A DNA stretch of 64,000 nt from Fidelibacterota bacterium (GCA_004124875.1 SCKJ01000003.1:282654-346653); one strand, 5' to 3'. Shown: positions 9,099-16,640, counted from the stretch's first letter. The notes: generated by a model from the sequence alone, not told the origin. Numbers and translations are program-made.

Positions 9099-9580
9099 CC
9101 TGCAGGGAGCAAACCCTGTTCCACACAGGCCTTGGCGAACATGATTTCCTTCGCTACCGTGCCCAGGCAACAGCCACCGCTCGGATTGGTCACCTCGCAG
9201 CGACATTCCCCAGCCCTCACGCGTTCCGTGATCACTTTTTGGATGTCCGTGTCGCCTGTGCGGCGAATATCATCTCGCACATCTTTGCGGTCATAGCCGA
9301 AACAGTAGCAGAGCGGGATGGGGTCATCGGTCTCCTTGATCCCCACGCGCACAGTCAGCAGGTCCTTGGTGATCAGGTGATCGCCCAATGCGGACACATA
9401 GACTGTATCGCAATCCGGGGCATCGCAGAAAAAATAGGGTTGAGCGGTCAGCTGCGCCTTGATTTCAGGCTTGACCAGGCATTCGACGGTCTGCCTGCCG
9501 ACAGGCTTCGTCACCTGAAGATTCATCGGACATATGGGAATGTCCCCAACATGGGGTACAATGCAACAAGCTTCAGACAT
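9095..9580 (-). CDS. CopZ N-terminal-like zinc/[2Fe-2S] protein
   Basis: 161 residues, rich in Cys. The order of motifs matches the N-terminal domain of Archaeoglobus CopZ: an early Cys pair (CCIVP, ICP), FFCDAPDCDTVYV, the strand TVRVGIKETDDPIPLCYCFGY, and the close CEVTNPSGGCCLG. That domain binds one zinc and one [2Fe-2S] cluster and is thought to reduce or deliver copper. There is no C-terminal HMA domain here, but a separate HMA protein is encoded just upstream (stop to start gap about 20 bases), so the two may work as a split CopZ. The stop codon overlaps the start of the downstream barrel gene. Cytoplasmic; no signal peptide. Confidence 0.8.
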   Translation of the reverse strand: MSEACCIVPHVGDIPICPMNLQVTKPVGRQTVECLVKPEIKAQLTAQPYFFCDAPDCDTVYVSALGDHLITKDLLTVRVGIKETDDPIPLCYCFGYDRKDVRDDIRRTGDTDIQKVITERVRAGECRCEVTNPSGGCCLGTVAKEIMFAKACVEQGLLPAG

Positions 9581-9600
9581 AGCATTCTCCTCTTCTCCAG

Positions 9601-10179
9601 CTAAAGTACCTGGAAGGTTTTGATGTCAACGAGATACGGGTGACGATCAGTGTGTCCCAAGGGGGGCGCTTCGGATGCTTGGCCTGTGATAAAGACCTCC
9701 TGCCCGGACGCTTTCGCCGAGGCCATAAGTCGCTTGAGCTGGCGATTTTCTTTCAGCACATAGATCGTCGTAACCTTTTTTCCCGCTTGGTTTGTTGAGT
9801 TGATTGATAAGGCTTGCACACCGTTCCAATCAATCAGTTTTCCCGCCAGGGCCACATGGACCCCGCGTGGTGTGAAGCCTCCCGCAATGACCGCTTCCTT
9901 TACTTCGTCAATCTCGATATGCCGGCCCTTACTTGGAATAAGCTCCACGATCCCTTCCTCAAGGTTAATGATGGAATGCTGCACGGCGGGGATCTCTTTA
10001 ATTCGCTTTTCCAAACTGTAGGCGCAGAATGGGCAGGTCAATCCATCAACCCGAACGGTCAATTTGGGGTTCACTCCAGCCTTCCCTGCCGTTTGCGCAG
10101 CCACAATAATGGGTGAAAGCAGCACAGCGCCCAAGATGACGGTTGCTGTCAGAACTGCTCCAGGGTTATTGATTTTCAT
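9601..10179 (-). CDS. Exported heavy-metal-associated (HMA) domain protein
   Basis: 192 residues. A signal peptide or anchor (hydrophobic about 9-28, ending IIVAAQ) is followed by an HMA domain with the metal site GLTCPFCAYSLEKRI near residues 46-60, the usual GMTCxxC place. The second half (about 105-192) is a small beta domain with a KVTTIYVLKEN strand that I do not recognise. MerP-like proteins are periplasmic HMA carriers that hand mercury to MerT. The position in an operon headed by a mercury-type MerR supports such a role, but copper is equally possible given the CopZ-like gene that follows. Confidence 0.8.
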   Translation of the reverse strand: MKINNPGAVLTATVILGAVLLSPIIVAAQTAGKAGVNPKLTVRVDGLTCPFCAYSLEKRIKEIPAVQHSIINLEEGIVELIPSKGRHIEIDEVKEAVIAGGFTPRGVHVALAGKLIDWNGVQALSINSTNQAGKKVTTIYVLKENRQLKRLMASAKASGQEVFITGQASEAPPLGHTDRHPYLVDIKTFQVL

Positions 10180-10221
10180 AGTGACTATCCTTTTTTCAGT
10201 TTTCTATTGTTTCTGTCATTG

Positions 10222-10260
10222 TTGTGCAATCGGCGGCTGTAAGCGCCGCTTTATGCACAA
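10222..10260. promoter_or_regulatory. Imperfect stem-loop between the MerT-like and HMA genes
   Basis: An outer 7-bp inverted repeat (TTGTGCA / TGCACAA) encloses an inner GC-rich stem (CGGCG / CGCCG) with an 8-base loop and an asymmetric internal loop. No T tract follows on the minus strand, so it is not a classical terminator. It may act as an RNA-processing or stability element inside the operon, or as a protein-binding dyad. The surrounding 260 bases (10180-10444) hold no gene I can support. Confidence 0.5.
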
Positions 10261-10444
10261 TTCTTATTATCTCTCGCCAGGCGGTCCCGGATTAGGGATT
10301 GGGAATGGCTTGGCCACCCAGGCAGCCGATAGTCCGCCCGGTGCAATCATCAGCATCCCCATCCTGAAGCCCCAGCCAATGAACTAACATCCTGCTCGGG
10401 CGCAGCGCCGCCTACCCGTTTGTGCCATTTCATAGGGTTAGTTC

Positions 10445-10756
10445 TTAAAAACGCGCCCACAGCCATACCCGTGGTGTCCAGAAGCCAACGACGATGACCG
10501 TAGCACCCCAGGTCATCCAGTGCGTCCACCGTAGGCCTTCGTGCCTTACATAGATCAACCAGAACGCCCGCCCGAGAAAAGCGGCACTGAGGGGCAAAAA
10601 GAACCACGTTAGTTTCGTAAGCCAAACCTGTGAAAACATAACGCCCGTCAGGGAGAGGAACGACAGGGAAGCGGGCACGATACAACACCAGGGAACAGAT
10701 CCCATGATAGCGGTCGTGATAGCGCCAATACTATGTTTTGTGGTCAAATTCTCCAT
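10445..10756 (-). CDS. Small membrane protein, MerT-like
   Basis: 103 residues with three predicted membrane helices. The first helix is entered by SVPWCCIVPASLSFLSL, a vicinal Cys pair with a nearby Pro as in MerT, where such a pair in helix 1 receives Hg(II) from MerP. The second Cys pair of classical MerT is absent. It lies in the mer-like operon between the two export/outer-membrane genes. The ion could also be another soft metal. The call rests on the Cys pair, size and context rather than on strong family motifs. Confidence 0.6.
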   Translation of the reverse strand: MENLTTKHSIGAITTAIMGSVPWCCIVPASLSFLSLTGVMFSQVWLTKLTWFFLPLSAAFLGRAFWLIYVRHEGLRWTHWMTWGATVIVVGFWTPRVWLWARF

Positions 10757-10854
10757 GCTTATATCCTTATCTTTTCTATTTGTTGTTCACCATTGATCGG
10801 AATTGGTATTCTCGTGTCTTTGATAGCACCCATTCATTGGTGTAGAAAAGGAGC

Positions 10855-11787
10855 CTAAAAGATCAGCCATCGCAGACCAAAAGTGTACGAATAGTCGAGT
10901 CCAAGTTGCTCACCATTGAAATATTGGTAGAGGGGCAGTTGTAAGGAGGCTTCCAACAGAAACGTTCGTGAGAAGACAAATTGGACGCCTGGAGAAAGTA
11001 CGAGGATCTTCTTCCCTGTATTTGGCTGCTCCAATCCCTCCTTGCGATCTTTCCCACTAAACTCCGATAGCAACTCCACAAATATGGATGAATAAGGAGA
11101 TGGATAGGTCTTGTACACCTTGGGAAAAATTCTATAGCCCATGGCGAGGTTCGCGGACCAGACATCACCGAACTGGTAGCCTTCTGCTTGGGAATTCTTG
11201 CGGTAACTTCCTTCTACGTTGAGACCGATGCGATTTCGAACATAAGTGACAATAGGCCCGCCCAACACATCGAAAGAGCCAGAGCCAAGCTGTAAGGGAC
11301 GCGGCAATGGCCCCATCTCATCACTGGCGTCAGCCTTTCCCGTGGGTAGTTTGATGCCCCCCAGAAACGTTATGCGGAGCGTCGCTCGTCTTGTGTCCCT
11401 TTGATAGAACTGATATTTACCCAAGAGCTTCAAATCTCCCCATCCAGAAGCATCTCTGGATACGCGATTTCCGTTCTTGGTCAGTTCCATTCCTTTAGAC
11501 AGGTAGGGCACGGCCGCAATGACCACCAGCTTATTTGGAATAACCTCAAAAGGTATCATCACGGGGAAAGCAAAGGCGCTCGCCGCACGCTCACTGCTGT
11601 TGGAGACCACGCGGGCACCGGAGAACAGGGTCGTTTTCTGCATGGCTTTACCGAATGTGCGAATGGCTGACCCGTTCAATCCCGTCACGAAAGCGGTATT
11701 GGTGTTAATGGGCGGTCCTTGGGCAACCGCAACCACTATCGAGAACAGAACGGTTGTCGTGAGCTTGGGGATAAATCCTCTTTGCAT
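10855..11787 (-). CDS. Outer-membrane transporter-like beta-barrel
   Basis: 310 residues. A signal peptide (ending VVAVAQG) precedes a barrel of alternating strands with the motifs RITFLGGIKLPTGK, GSGSFDVLGGPIVTY and SYTFGLRWLIF at the C-terminus, where the final Phe fits the insertion signal of outer-membrane barrels. These motifs are typical of the transporter/phenol-degradation-like barrels often found beside mer and cop genes. It follows the MerP-like gene by about 65 bases, in the same operon. The function is probably passage or release of metals or small molecules across the outer membrane; this is inferred from context. Confidence 0.75.
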   Translation of the reverse strand: MQRGFIPKLTTTVLFSIVVAVAQGPPINTNTAFVTGLNGSAIRTFGKAMQKTTLFSGARVVSNSSERAASAFAFPVMIPFEVIPNKLVVIAAVPYLSKGMELTKNGNRVSRDASGWGDLKLLGKYQFYQRDTRRATLRITFLGGIKLPTGKADASDEMGPLPRPLQLGSGSFDVLGGPIVTYVRNRIGLNVEGSYRKNSQAEGYQFGDVWSANLAMGYRIFPKVYKTYPSPYSSIFVELLSEFSGKDRKEGLEQPNTGKKILVLSPGVQFVFSRTFLLEASLQLPLYQYFNGEQLGLDYSYTFGLRWLIF

Positions 11788-11853
11788 TCTATGATCCCTC
11801 CATTAGTTTGAAAATCAATACAATTAATAACGTAGGAGAATGACGCTCATTGC

Positions 11854-12096
11854 TCATAATCCAACAGATATTGAATTAGATTGACCTATGAGAGAAATTT
11901 TATAATTCTTAACTTTCATGATTGTTTTAATCAATTCCTCTTGATTTTCTCCGGCTTCATCCTGTATGGTCACCATTTCATTTTCCAAATCAACGTCTAC
12001 ATCTTTAACCGATGCTATTTTATAGAGGGCTTTTTGCACCCCTACCACGCAACTATTGCAGCACATTCCGACGACTTTTAGTCTCGTTTTTGCCAT
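11854..12096 (-). CDS. MerP/CopZ-like HMA-domain protein
   Basis: 80 residues from the ATG at 12096, chosen because CAGGAGGATTCAAAC precedes it; an upstream in-frame ATG lacks a ribosome site. The chain is one HMA domain: VVGMCCNSCVVGVQKAL is the metal loop, with an extra Cys between the usual two (C-C-N-S-C), and VDLENEMVTIQDE matches strands 2-3. There is no signal peptide, so it is a cytoplasmic carrier, unlike classical MerP. It sits directly after the MerT-like gene and presumably passes the metal on to the operon's reductase or efflux partner. Confidence 0.82.
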   Translation of the reverse strand: MAKTRLKVVGMCCNSCVVGVQKALYKIASVKDVDVDLENEMVTIQDEAGENQEELIKTIMKVKNYKISLIGQSNSISVGL

Positions 12097-12131
12097 GTTT
12101 GAATCCTCCTGATAATTTTTCATGTTATTTA

Positions 12132-12509
12132 CTATGCCTCGAGCAAACGCAGAATCGGCACAATAGCGTAGGAAAAAAATGCGCCAATGCCATAGATTCC
12201 CACAGAGCTCCAGAACATTGACTTTGTAAAGCGACCCGCAACTTCACAGCCCTTTCCTCCGGTGATGGAACAAGCTAGTTTGCCCTGCGGACGAAGGGTC
12301 AGGAATCCACTAAAAATTATCAGGGAACCTGCCACAAGAAATATCCACCCCTTGTAATGGGATACAGTGATCAACCAGGGGAAAGTGGTAATCAGGGTCC
12401 CCACGGCAGCCCCCCCGGCCACAGCCGCCAGAGCCGCTGGCAACGCGCAGCAAAGCAGCGTACCCGTTGACGTGAATACCGATAGAAAATTGACAAATTG
12501 CGATTTCAT
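12132..12509 (-). CDS. MerT-like mercuric transport membrane protein
   Basis: 125 residues with four hydrophobic segments. The first helix holds GTLLCCALPAALAAVAGG: the vicinal Cys pair followed by Ala-Leu-Pro is the MerT hallmark. A second Cys pair (LACSITGGKGCEV) lies in the loop between later helices, as in MerT where it lies on the cytoplasmic side. It is the first gene after merR and begins 59 bases beyond that gene's end, and an HMA protein follows it. Role: uptake of Hg(II) or a similar soft metal across the inner membrane. Confidence 0.78.
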   Translation of the reverse strand: MKSQFVNFLSVFTSTGTLLCCALPAALAAVAGGAAVGTLITTFPWLITVSHYKGWIFLVAGSLIIFSGFLTLRPQGKLACSITGGKGCEVAGRFTKSMFWSSVGIYGIGAFFSYAIVPILRLLEA

Positions 12510-12567
12510 GAAAGCCAGACTCCTTAGATTTCTACTTGCTCAAAATGCTGCGAATACATCCGCCGCA

Positions 12568-12978
12568 TTACCATGTCCTGTCGCCACCCAGCGCCTGCAG
12601 GATAGGACAATCGCCTACGGGACCCCGGCCGCTACACGAGGCCGCCAACTGGTTTAGGGCTTTCTTGATCCTCTTAAGAGATCGCAACTTTTCCTCAATA
12701 TCCATGATCTTAAGATCCGTACGATTCTTAACGACAGCGCAGGGTGTCTCCGGGTCCACTCGCAAGTTGAGGAGCTCCTGAATCTCCTTAAGGGTGAAGC
12801 CCAGCTCTTGCGCTCGCTTGACAAACTGGATGCGCGCGACCGCATCGTCCGGATATTGACGGTAACCGGACTCACGCCGGGGCGGTTCAGGGATAATCCC
12901 CCGTCGTTCATAGTAACGAATCGTTTCAACATTTACGTTCGCTCTCTTGGCTAATTGGCCTGTGGTCAAGCTTGTCAT
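12568..12978 (-). CDS. merR: Mercury-type MerR transcriptional regulator (copy 1)
   Basis: 136 residues from the ATG at 12978, which follows GGAGGTTAAAT. The N-terminal winged helix-turn-helix (TGQLAKRANVNVETIRYYER) and the wing (RESGYRQY) are canonical. The three metal-binding cysteines lie in C-x34-C-x8-C spacing (TPCAVVK ... AASCSGRGPVGDC), exactly the Cys82/Cys117/Cys126 spacing of Tn501 MerR, so a mercury-type trigonal site is expected. It is the first gene of the operon it should control; its own promoter carries the typical 19-bp spacer. Confidence 0.92.
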   Translation of the reverse strand: MTSLTTGQLAKRANVNVETIRYYERRGIIPEPPRRESGYRQYPDDAVARIQFVKRAQELGFTLKEIQELLNLRVDPETPCAVVKNRTDLKIMDIEEKLRSLKRIKKALNQLAASCSGRGPVGDCPILQALGGDRTW

Positions 12979-12996
12979 ATTTAACCTCCAGACGGA

Positions 12997-13027
12997 GTTT
13001 ACGCCCTGTACCATAGTACGAAGTCAA
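12997..13027 (-). promoter_or_regulatory. MerR-type promoter/operator of the first mer-like operon
   Basis: On the minus strand, -35 TTGACT (13022-13027) and -10 GTAAAC (12997-13002) are separated by 19 bp, the overlong spacer that MerR proteins untwist. The spacer holds the dyad GTAC-CATA-GTAC (13008-13019). The merR start codon lies 18 bases beyond the -10. Agreement with the Tn501 mer promoter (TTGACT, 19-bp spacer, GTAC dyad) is close; the -10 is weak. Confidence 0.82.
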
Positions 13028-13196
13028 GGTGTCTTACTGAAATAGAATGTTATTGTCGTACTTGCGACAGATCAGGAGGCTTGCACAGGGCGTCCCACAT
13101 AATCGCTAGGTAGAGCGCCCATTTATCTGGGATTTCCCTTCACTGTCATTCCTGAAATCAATTCAGGGGCGGCATTTTGAGCGTCCGAGCTAAATT

Positions 13197-13313
13197 TCAT
13201 TCCCATCCCCGATGCGGGTTACTTCTCACGGCAGAGCCCGAGGACAGAGCAAGAATTCTGTCGGGATGTGGTGCCGCATTTGCTTCAGGTATTTCGCAAC
13301 AAGAATTAGACAT
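13197..13313 (-). CDS. Short Cys-containing ORF, probably truncated
   Basis: 38 codons starting MSNSCCEIPEANAAPHP, preceded by a strong TAGGAGGAGATATC ribosome site. It is the last position of the merR2 operon, 55 bases after the membrane-protein gene. A Cys pair at the very N-terminus is usual in small metal-handling proteins. From about residue 18 the sequence looks like intergenic filler (in the DNA, 13060-13260, pieces such as GAATGACAGTGAAGGG resemble dispersed repeats), so the original gene may have been cut off by an insertion. No function assigned. Confidence 0.4.
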   Translation of the reverse strand: MSNSCCEIPEANAAPHPDRILALSSGSAVRSNPHRGWE

Positions 13314-13368
13314 GATATCTCCTCCTATGTGATAGGATGAGATCATCGCGAAGCTTTGAACCGCATGC

Positions 13369-14103
13369 TTATGAACCCGGTCCTTTTAAGAATTTCAGCA
13401 AACCACCCTGATCCTCAGGCTGCAACCAGAGATGGCTCAGGAGGCCCAGCACAATGCCGAAGGCGATGTGTGCCGTCAGGGTCAGCAAAAAGAATTGCGG
13501 CCAGGCGAAATTAGTCCCAAATGGGCCGACGATGGGTGTCATAGGGGGGCCGGTCATCATGCCCAGTTCCACAACGAGCAGCCAGAGAACGGCCCACGCG
13601 ACGGAGCGCTGATAGGATGCTTGCCGTCCCCACATGAAGGTGAACAACAGGCCGAAGTTGGCTCCATTGAGGAAATGGACCATGTAGCCCACCGGGTAAT
13701 AGACGGCGAACGACCGGCTGCCCGTGGCCGCTTTACCGAACATGGCCGGAGTATCACCGGGGAGCCAGCCGTTGATCACCCCCATTTCCCGGAAATAATC
13801 GAGGGCCACGGTGGCCAGCATGCCTGCGCCCATGCCAATCACAATGCGCCTGAACAGGTCAGGATAATTTCTGCGGCTATACAGTATGAGTCCCACAAGA
13901 ATGAGGAGGGCAGGGACATAGACCAGCGGGATGTACAGCTTTGCGAATTCGTGGGCCCCCATGATCATCTTGGGGCCCATGGCAATCTCCTGATAATACT
14001 GGGAATAGCCGAAGGAGAGCGTTATCAGTTGAATAGGCACCGCGCCTCCTGTAAACAGCGCTAGCAGGATCAGGAAAGCCCTGCGCTTATCGGTGATCTT
14101 CAT
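13369..14103 (-). CDS. Multi-pass membrane protein of unknown function
   Basis: 244 residues with about six to seven hydrophobic helices. His, Glu and Met residues sit within or beside helices (MIMGAHEFAKLYIPL, GYMVHFLNGANFGLLF, LTAHIAFGIVLGLLSHLW), which could bind metal or heme. I do not recognise a family. It starts 10 bases after the DUF302 gene ends, so it is co-transcribed with that gene and the selenocysteine reductase under the second MerR. Confidence 0.65.
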   Translation of the reverse strand: MKITDKRRAFLILLALFTGGAVPIQLITLSFGYSQYYQEIAMGPKMIMGAHEFAKLYIPLVYVPALLILVGLILYSRRNYPDLFRRIVIGMGAGMLATVALDYFREMGVINGWLPGDTPAMFGKAATGSRSFAVYYPVGYMVHFLNGANFGLLFTFMWGRQASYQRSVAWAVLWLLVVELGMMTGPPMTPIVGPFGTNFAWPQFFLLTLTAHIAFGIVLGLLSHLWLQPEDQGGLLKFLKGPGS

Positions 14104-14113
14104 ATTGTGAGCC

Positions 14114-14602
14114 CTACTTTCTTACCGCAACAGCGATAGTCGCAAGAATTTCATCCAACTCGTCGCCGATAGCGCTCAAGCCTTCATATTTGCCCAGCAG
14201 ATAAGAAGGTTTAATGTACTTGACCACCACTTTGCCATCAGGCCGTTCCATGACCGCTATTTTCAGCGGCGGTTCAATGGCGCCCATGGGATTAGCCTGC
14301 ATAATCTTTTTCATGTAGCGCGGGTGGAAAAACAGCAGCTGTTTCATGCCCTGCACCTGCATGTTCACCATTTTCAGCATTTGCTGGGCGTTGATCACCT
14401 TAAGCACCATCAGATTCTGCTCTTCAATGGCGACAGTCAGCAGTTCCACGGTGTCATTGAAGTCATAGGCAGAGGCCACCATGGCCTGGGAATCGGGCAG
14501 TTTCATCTTTTGCCCCGGCTGTGAGTCTTGTGCCATAACCCCGACGATCATCATCTGCATGACCCCGAGCAGCACCGCTGCTTTAATTTGTTCAGATTTC
14601 AT
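14114..14602 (-). CDS. Exported DUF302 domain protein
   Basis: 162 residues. A signal peptide ends near GVMAQ (residue 25). The rest matches the DUF302 pattern: SAYDFNDTVELLTVAIEEQNLMV, VINAQQM, then QLLFFHPRYMKKIMQANPMGAIEPPLKIAVME and VVVKYIKPSYLL. DUF302 proteins are small periplasmic or cytoplasmic domains often fused or linked to metal and redox genes; their biochemistry is largely unknown. The Met content is unusually high (about 18 Met). It lies between the reductase and the membrane protein in the second mer-like operon. Confidence 0.85.
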   Translation of the reverse strand: MKSEQIKAAVLLGVMQMMIVGVMAQDSQPGQKMKLPDSQAMVASAYDFNDTVELLTVAIEEQNLMVLKVINAQQMLKMVNMQVQGMKQLLFFHPRYMKKIMQANPMGAIEPPLKIAVMERPDGKVVVKYIKPSYLLGKYEGLSAIGDELDEILATIAVAVRK

Positions 14603-14658
14603 TTTGATGCTCTCCTTTGTATTCTAACTGGACGTCACAAATATCGGCACATGCGAGT

Positions 14659-16032
14659 TCATCGGGCGGCTTTGGCAGCACCCTTTACTACCTCGCTTAA
14701 AGTGGGGTGCACGTGAATGGTCTTGGTCAGCCTGTCCAGTTTGCCATAATCGTGCATTGCAATGGCGACCTCGTTGATTAAAATATCTGCATGGGGGCCA
14801 AGAATGTGTCCGCCCAATATTTCATTGGTTTTGGCATCCACCACAATTTTAACCACGCCCTCGGTCTCGCCAATGGCCAGGGGACGTCCATAGCCGGCGA
14901 ACTGCTCCACGCCCACCTTGACCTCATGTCCTGCCTTAATGGCCTGTCGCTCCGTGAGGCCTACTGAGGCCAATGCCGGCTCAGTAAACACCGCTCGCGG
15001 CACGACGCGATAGTCCACCGCTTTGCCACTCCCCTTGATGGCATTCAAGGCTGCGATGGGCGCGTCATAAATGGCCCTGTGGGTAAATAGGGCGCCACCG
15101 TTGGCATCTCCAAGCGACCAAATGTTGTCAGCGGAGGTCTGTAGTTGCGCATTGGAAGTGAGAAATTGGCCCGTCATATCAATTCCAGCTGCGGCCAATC
15201 CCAATCCGTCAACCCGTGCCGTACGGCCGACGGCAAGAAGGATGACTTCCGCCTCAAATCGCTGTGGCTTGCCGTCCACGTCGGCCAGGACGAAGCGCTG
15301 ACCATTCTCTCTGCCGGCGCTCACGACCGTGGCAGAAGTGTGTAAGTCGATGCCTTCGTTTACCAACAGATTGCCTAAATATTCCGACAACTCAGGCTCT
15401 TCAGATCGCATGACCCGGGGCGCCCTGCCCAGCAACGTGACCTTCGTGCCAAAGCGAGAGTACATCTGCGCGAACTCGACACCGACGAAACCGCCACCAA
15501 TGATAATCATCGACTTGGGAACAGACGTTAGATGCAAGGCCTCATTGTTGGTGATATATCCGGCCTCATCGAGGCCCGGGATCGGGGGCTTCACTACAAC
15601 AGATCCAATGGCCAGGATGCTTTTATCCGCCTGCAGCGCTTTTCCGTCGACTTGAATATCGACAGGAGAGGTGAATTCAGCCCTGCCTGTTATGAAGTCG
15701 ACATTTTTGTAGCTCTTGATATTTTTATGAATGCCCGCTATGATACCATCCACGATGGCGTTTTTCCGCTTTACCGCAACGCCAAGATCGAAGTTAATAG
15801 GCTGGGTTTGGTCGATATTTACACCGAACTCGGCGGCCCTATTCTGCACCAGATTCATCACCTCTGAAGACCTTAACAAGGTCTTTGTGGGCTCGCAGCC
15901 CTCGTTGACTCACGTGCCGCCAACTTCGTGCATTTCAATGAGGGCCACATTTGCGCCCAAACGAGCCGCCATGAATGCAGCCGGGAGGCCGCCCTGGCCG
16001 GCGCCAATGACCGCTAGATCATAATTCTTCAT
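14659..16032 (-). CDS. MerA/dihydrolipoyl-dehydrogenase family flavoprotein with active-site UGA, predicted selenoprotein
   Basis: 457 residues when the TGA at 15910-15912 is read as codon 41. The N-terminal FAD motif GAGQGG is at 10-15. The redox site reads GGT-U41-VNEGC46-EPTKTL, where the family has GGTCVNxGC; U replaces the first (interchange) cysteine that reacts with substrate, and Cys46, next to FAD, is kept. The NAD(P) motif GGGFVGVEFAQMYSRFG and the dimer-interface HPTLSEVVKGAA follow. The C-terminal vicinal Cys pair of classical MerA is absent, and so is the NmerA HMA domain. The frame is continuous across the TGA and a perfect hairpin follows at the proper distance. Start: the ATG at 16032 begins the Rossmann strand MKNYDLAVIGAG and overlaps a 35-codon ORF. 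Likely role: NAD(P)H-dependent reduction of Hg(II) or another thiophilic substrate, using a selenol for higher affinity (inference). Confidence 0.85.
15867..15885 (-). promoter_or_regulatory. SECIS-like hairpin in the reductase gene
   Basis: On the minus strand, AAGACCTT-GTT-AAGGTCTT is a perfect 8-bp stem with loop GUU. The loop G is 33 nt after the UGA at 15910-15912, inside the 16-37 nt range reported for bacterial SECIS elements. The loop starts with G followed by U as required, although it lacks the GG of some elements. It encodes residues just after the Sec site, so it is subject to both protein and RNA constraint. Confidence 0.68.
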
Positions 16033-16126
16033 GAGCGGAAATGCGCTGCTCAGTTTCCCTGAGATGGATGAATTCATCGGGGAACGCTGCCAGATACTCT
16101 TTAACCCGTTTTTCATCTATTGCCAT
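16019..16126 (-). CDS. 35-residue ORF overlapping the selenocysteine reductase start
   Basis: Begins ATG at 16126 after GGGAGCAGAGC and reads MAIDEKRVKEYLAAFPDEF then ends RISAHEEL with TGA at 16019-16021, overlapping the reductase start by 14 bases in another frame. The composition is protein-like and acidic, probably one or two helices. It may be a real small protein or a translational coupler that loads ribosomes for the reductase, which has no ribosome site of its own. No family recognised. Confidence 0.5.
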   Translation of the reverse strand: MAIDEKRVKEYLAAFPDEFIHLRETEQRISAHEEL

Positions 16127-16176
16127 GCTCTGCTCCCGGTATCATTTTTAGTGTGTTTGACCCTGGCCAGTGAAGC

Positions 16177-16590
16177 CTACGCCTCACCTACGGTCTCCAG
16201 TGCCTCCAAAATGGGGCATTCGCTTGTCGGGCCCAACCCGCGGCACGCCGCAGACAGATTGATCAAGGCCTGTTCAATTTTCTGCAAGGATCGGACTTTC
16301 TCCCTGACAGATGAAATTTTTGTGTCAGTGCGCAATTTTACATCGGCACAGGTGGTGTGGGGGTCGACCCGCAGCGTTAGCAGATCAGATATCTCGGCCA
16401 GCGAAAAGCCCAGCTCCTTGCCGTGACGAATGAAGACCAGGCGACCCACCGCATTATCGTTATATTGACGATACCCCGAAGCCCGGCGCTCCGGCTCCGG
16501 CAAAAGTCCCTTACGCTCGTAAAAGCGGATGGTCTCGATACTGACTTGCGTCCGCTTCGCCAACCGGCCTATTGAAAAGGTTCCGCTCAT
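16177..16590 (-). CDS. merR: Mercury-type MerR transcriptional regulator (copy 2)
   Basis: 137 residues; the start follows CAGGAGGATCATGAT. Helix-turn-helix IGRLAKRTQVSIETIRFYER and wing RASGYRQY are canonical. The cysteines are again in C-x34-C-x8-C spacing (TTCADVK ... SAACRGLGPTSEC), matching the Tn501 MerR mercury site. About half its residues match copy 1, so the two are paralogues rather than a recent duplication. It leads the operon carrying the predicted Sec reductase, DUF302 and a membrane protein. Confidence 0.92.
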   Translation of the reverse strand: MSGTFSIGRLAKRTQVSIETIRFYERKGLLPEPERRASGYRQYNDNAVGRLVFIRHGKELGFSLAEISDLLTLRVDPHTTCADVKLRTDTKISSVREKVRSLQKIEQALINLSAACRGLGPTSECPILEALETVGEA

Positions 16591-16609
16591 ATCATGATCC
16601 TCCTGCCGA

Positions 16610-16640
16610 ATATATAGTCTGGACTATGGTACAGAGTCAA
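16610..16640 (-). promoter_or_regulatory. MerR-type promoter/operator of the second mer-like operon
   Basis: Minus strand: -35 TTGACT (16635-16640), a 19-bp spacer with an imperfect dyad (TCTGTAC ... GTCCAGA) and -10 ATATAT (16610-16615). It begins 20 bases upstream of the merR2 start. The -35 and spacer length are identical to those of the first mer-like operon, so the two MerR proteins may cross-regulate. Confidence 0.82.

Noticed and set aside
10272-10400. Possible tiny membrane peptide (MGMLMIAPGG...) on the minus strand between the MerT-like and HMA genes
   Set aside because: No ribosome site and a stop just upstream; the pattern is too short to support a gene.
8133-16116. Genome-wide reading of UGA as Trp or another sense codon to explain the in-frame TGAs
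   Set aside because: UGA ends many genes here at the normal family length, for example the epimerase (1299-1301) and the overlapping ATGA junctions of the trp and hem operons. Only the two SECIS-bearing genes need it as sense.
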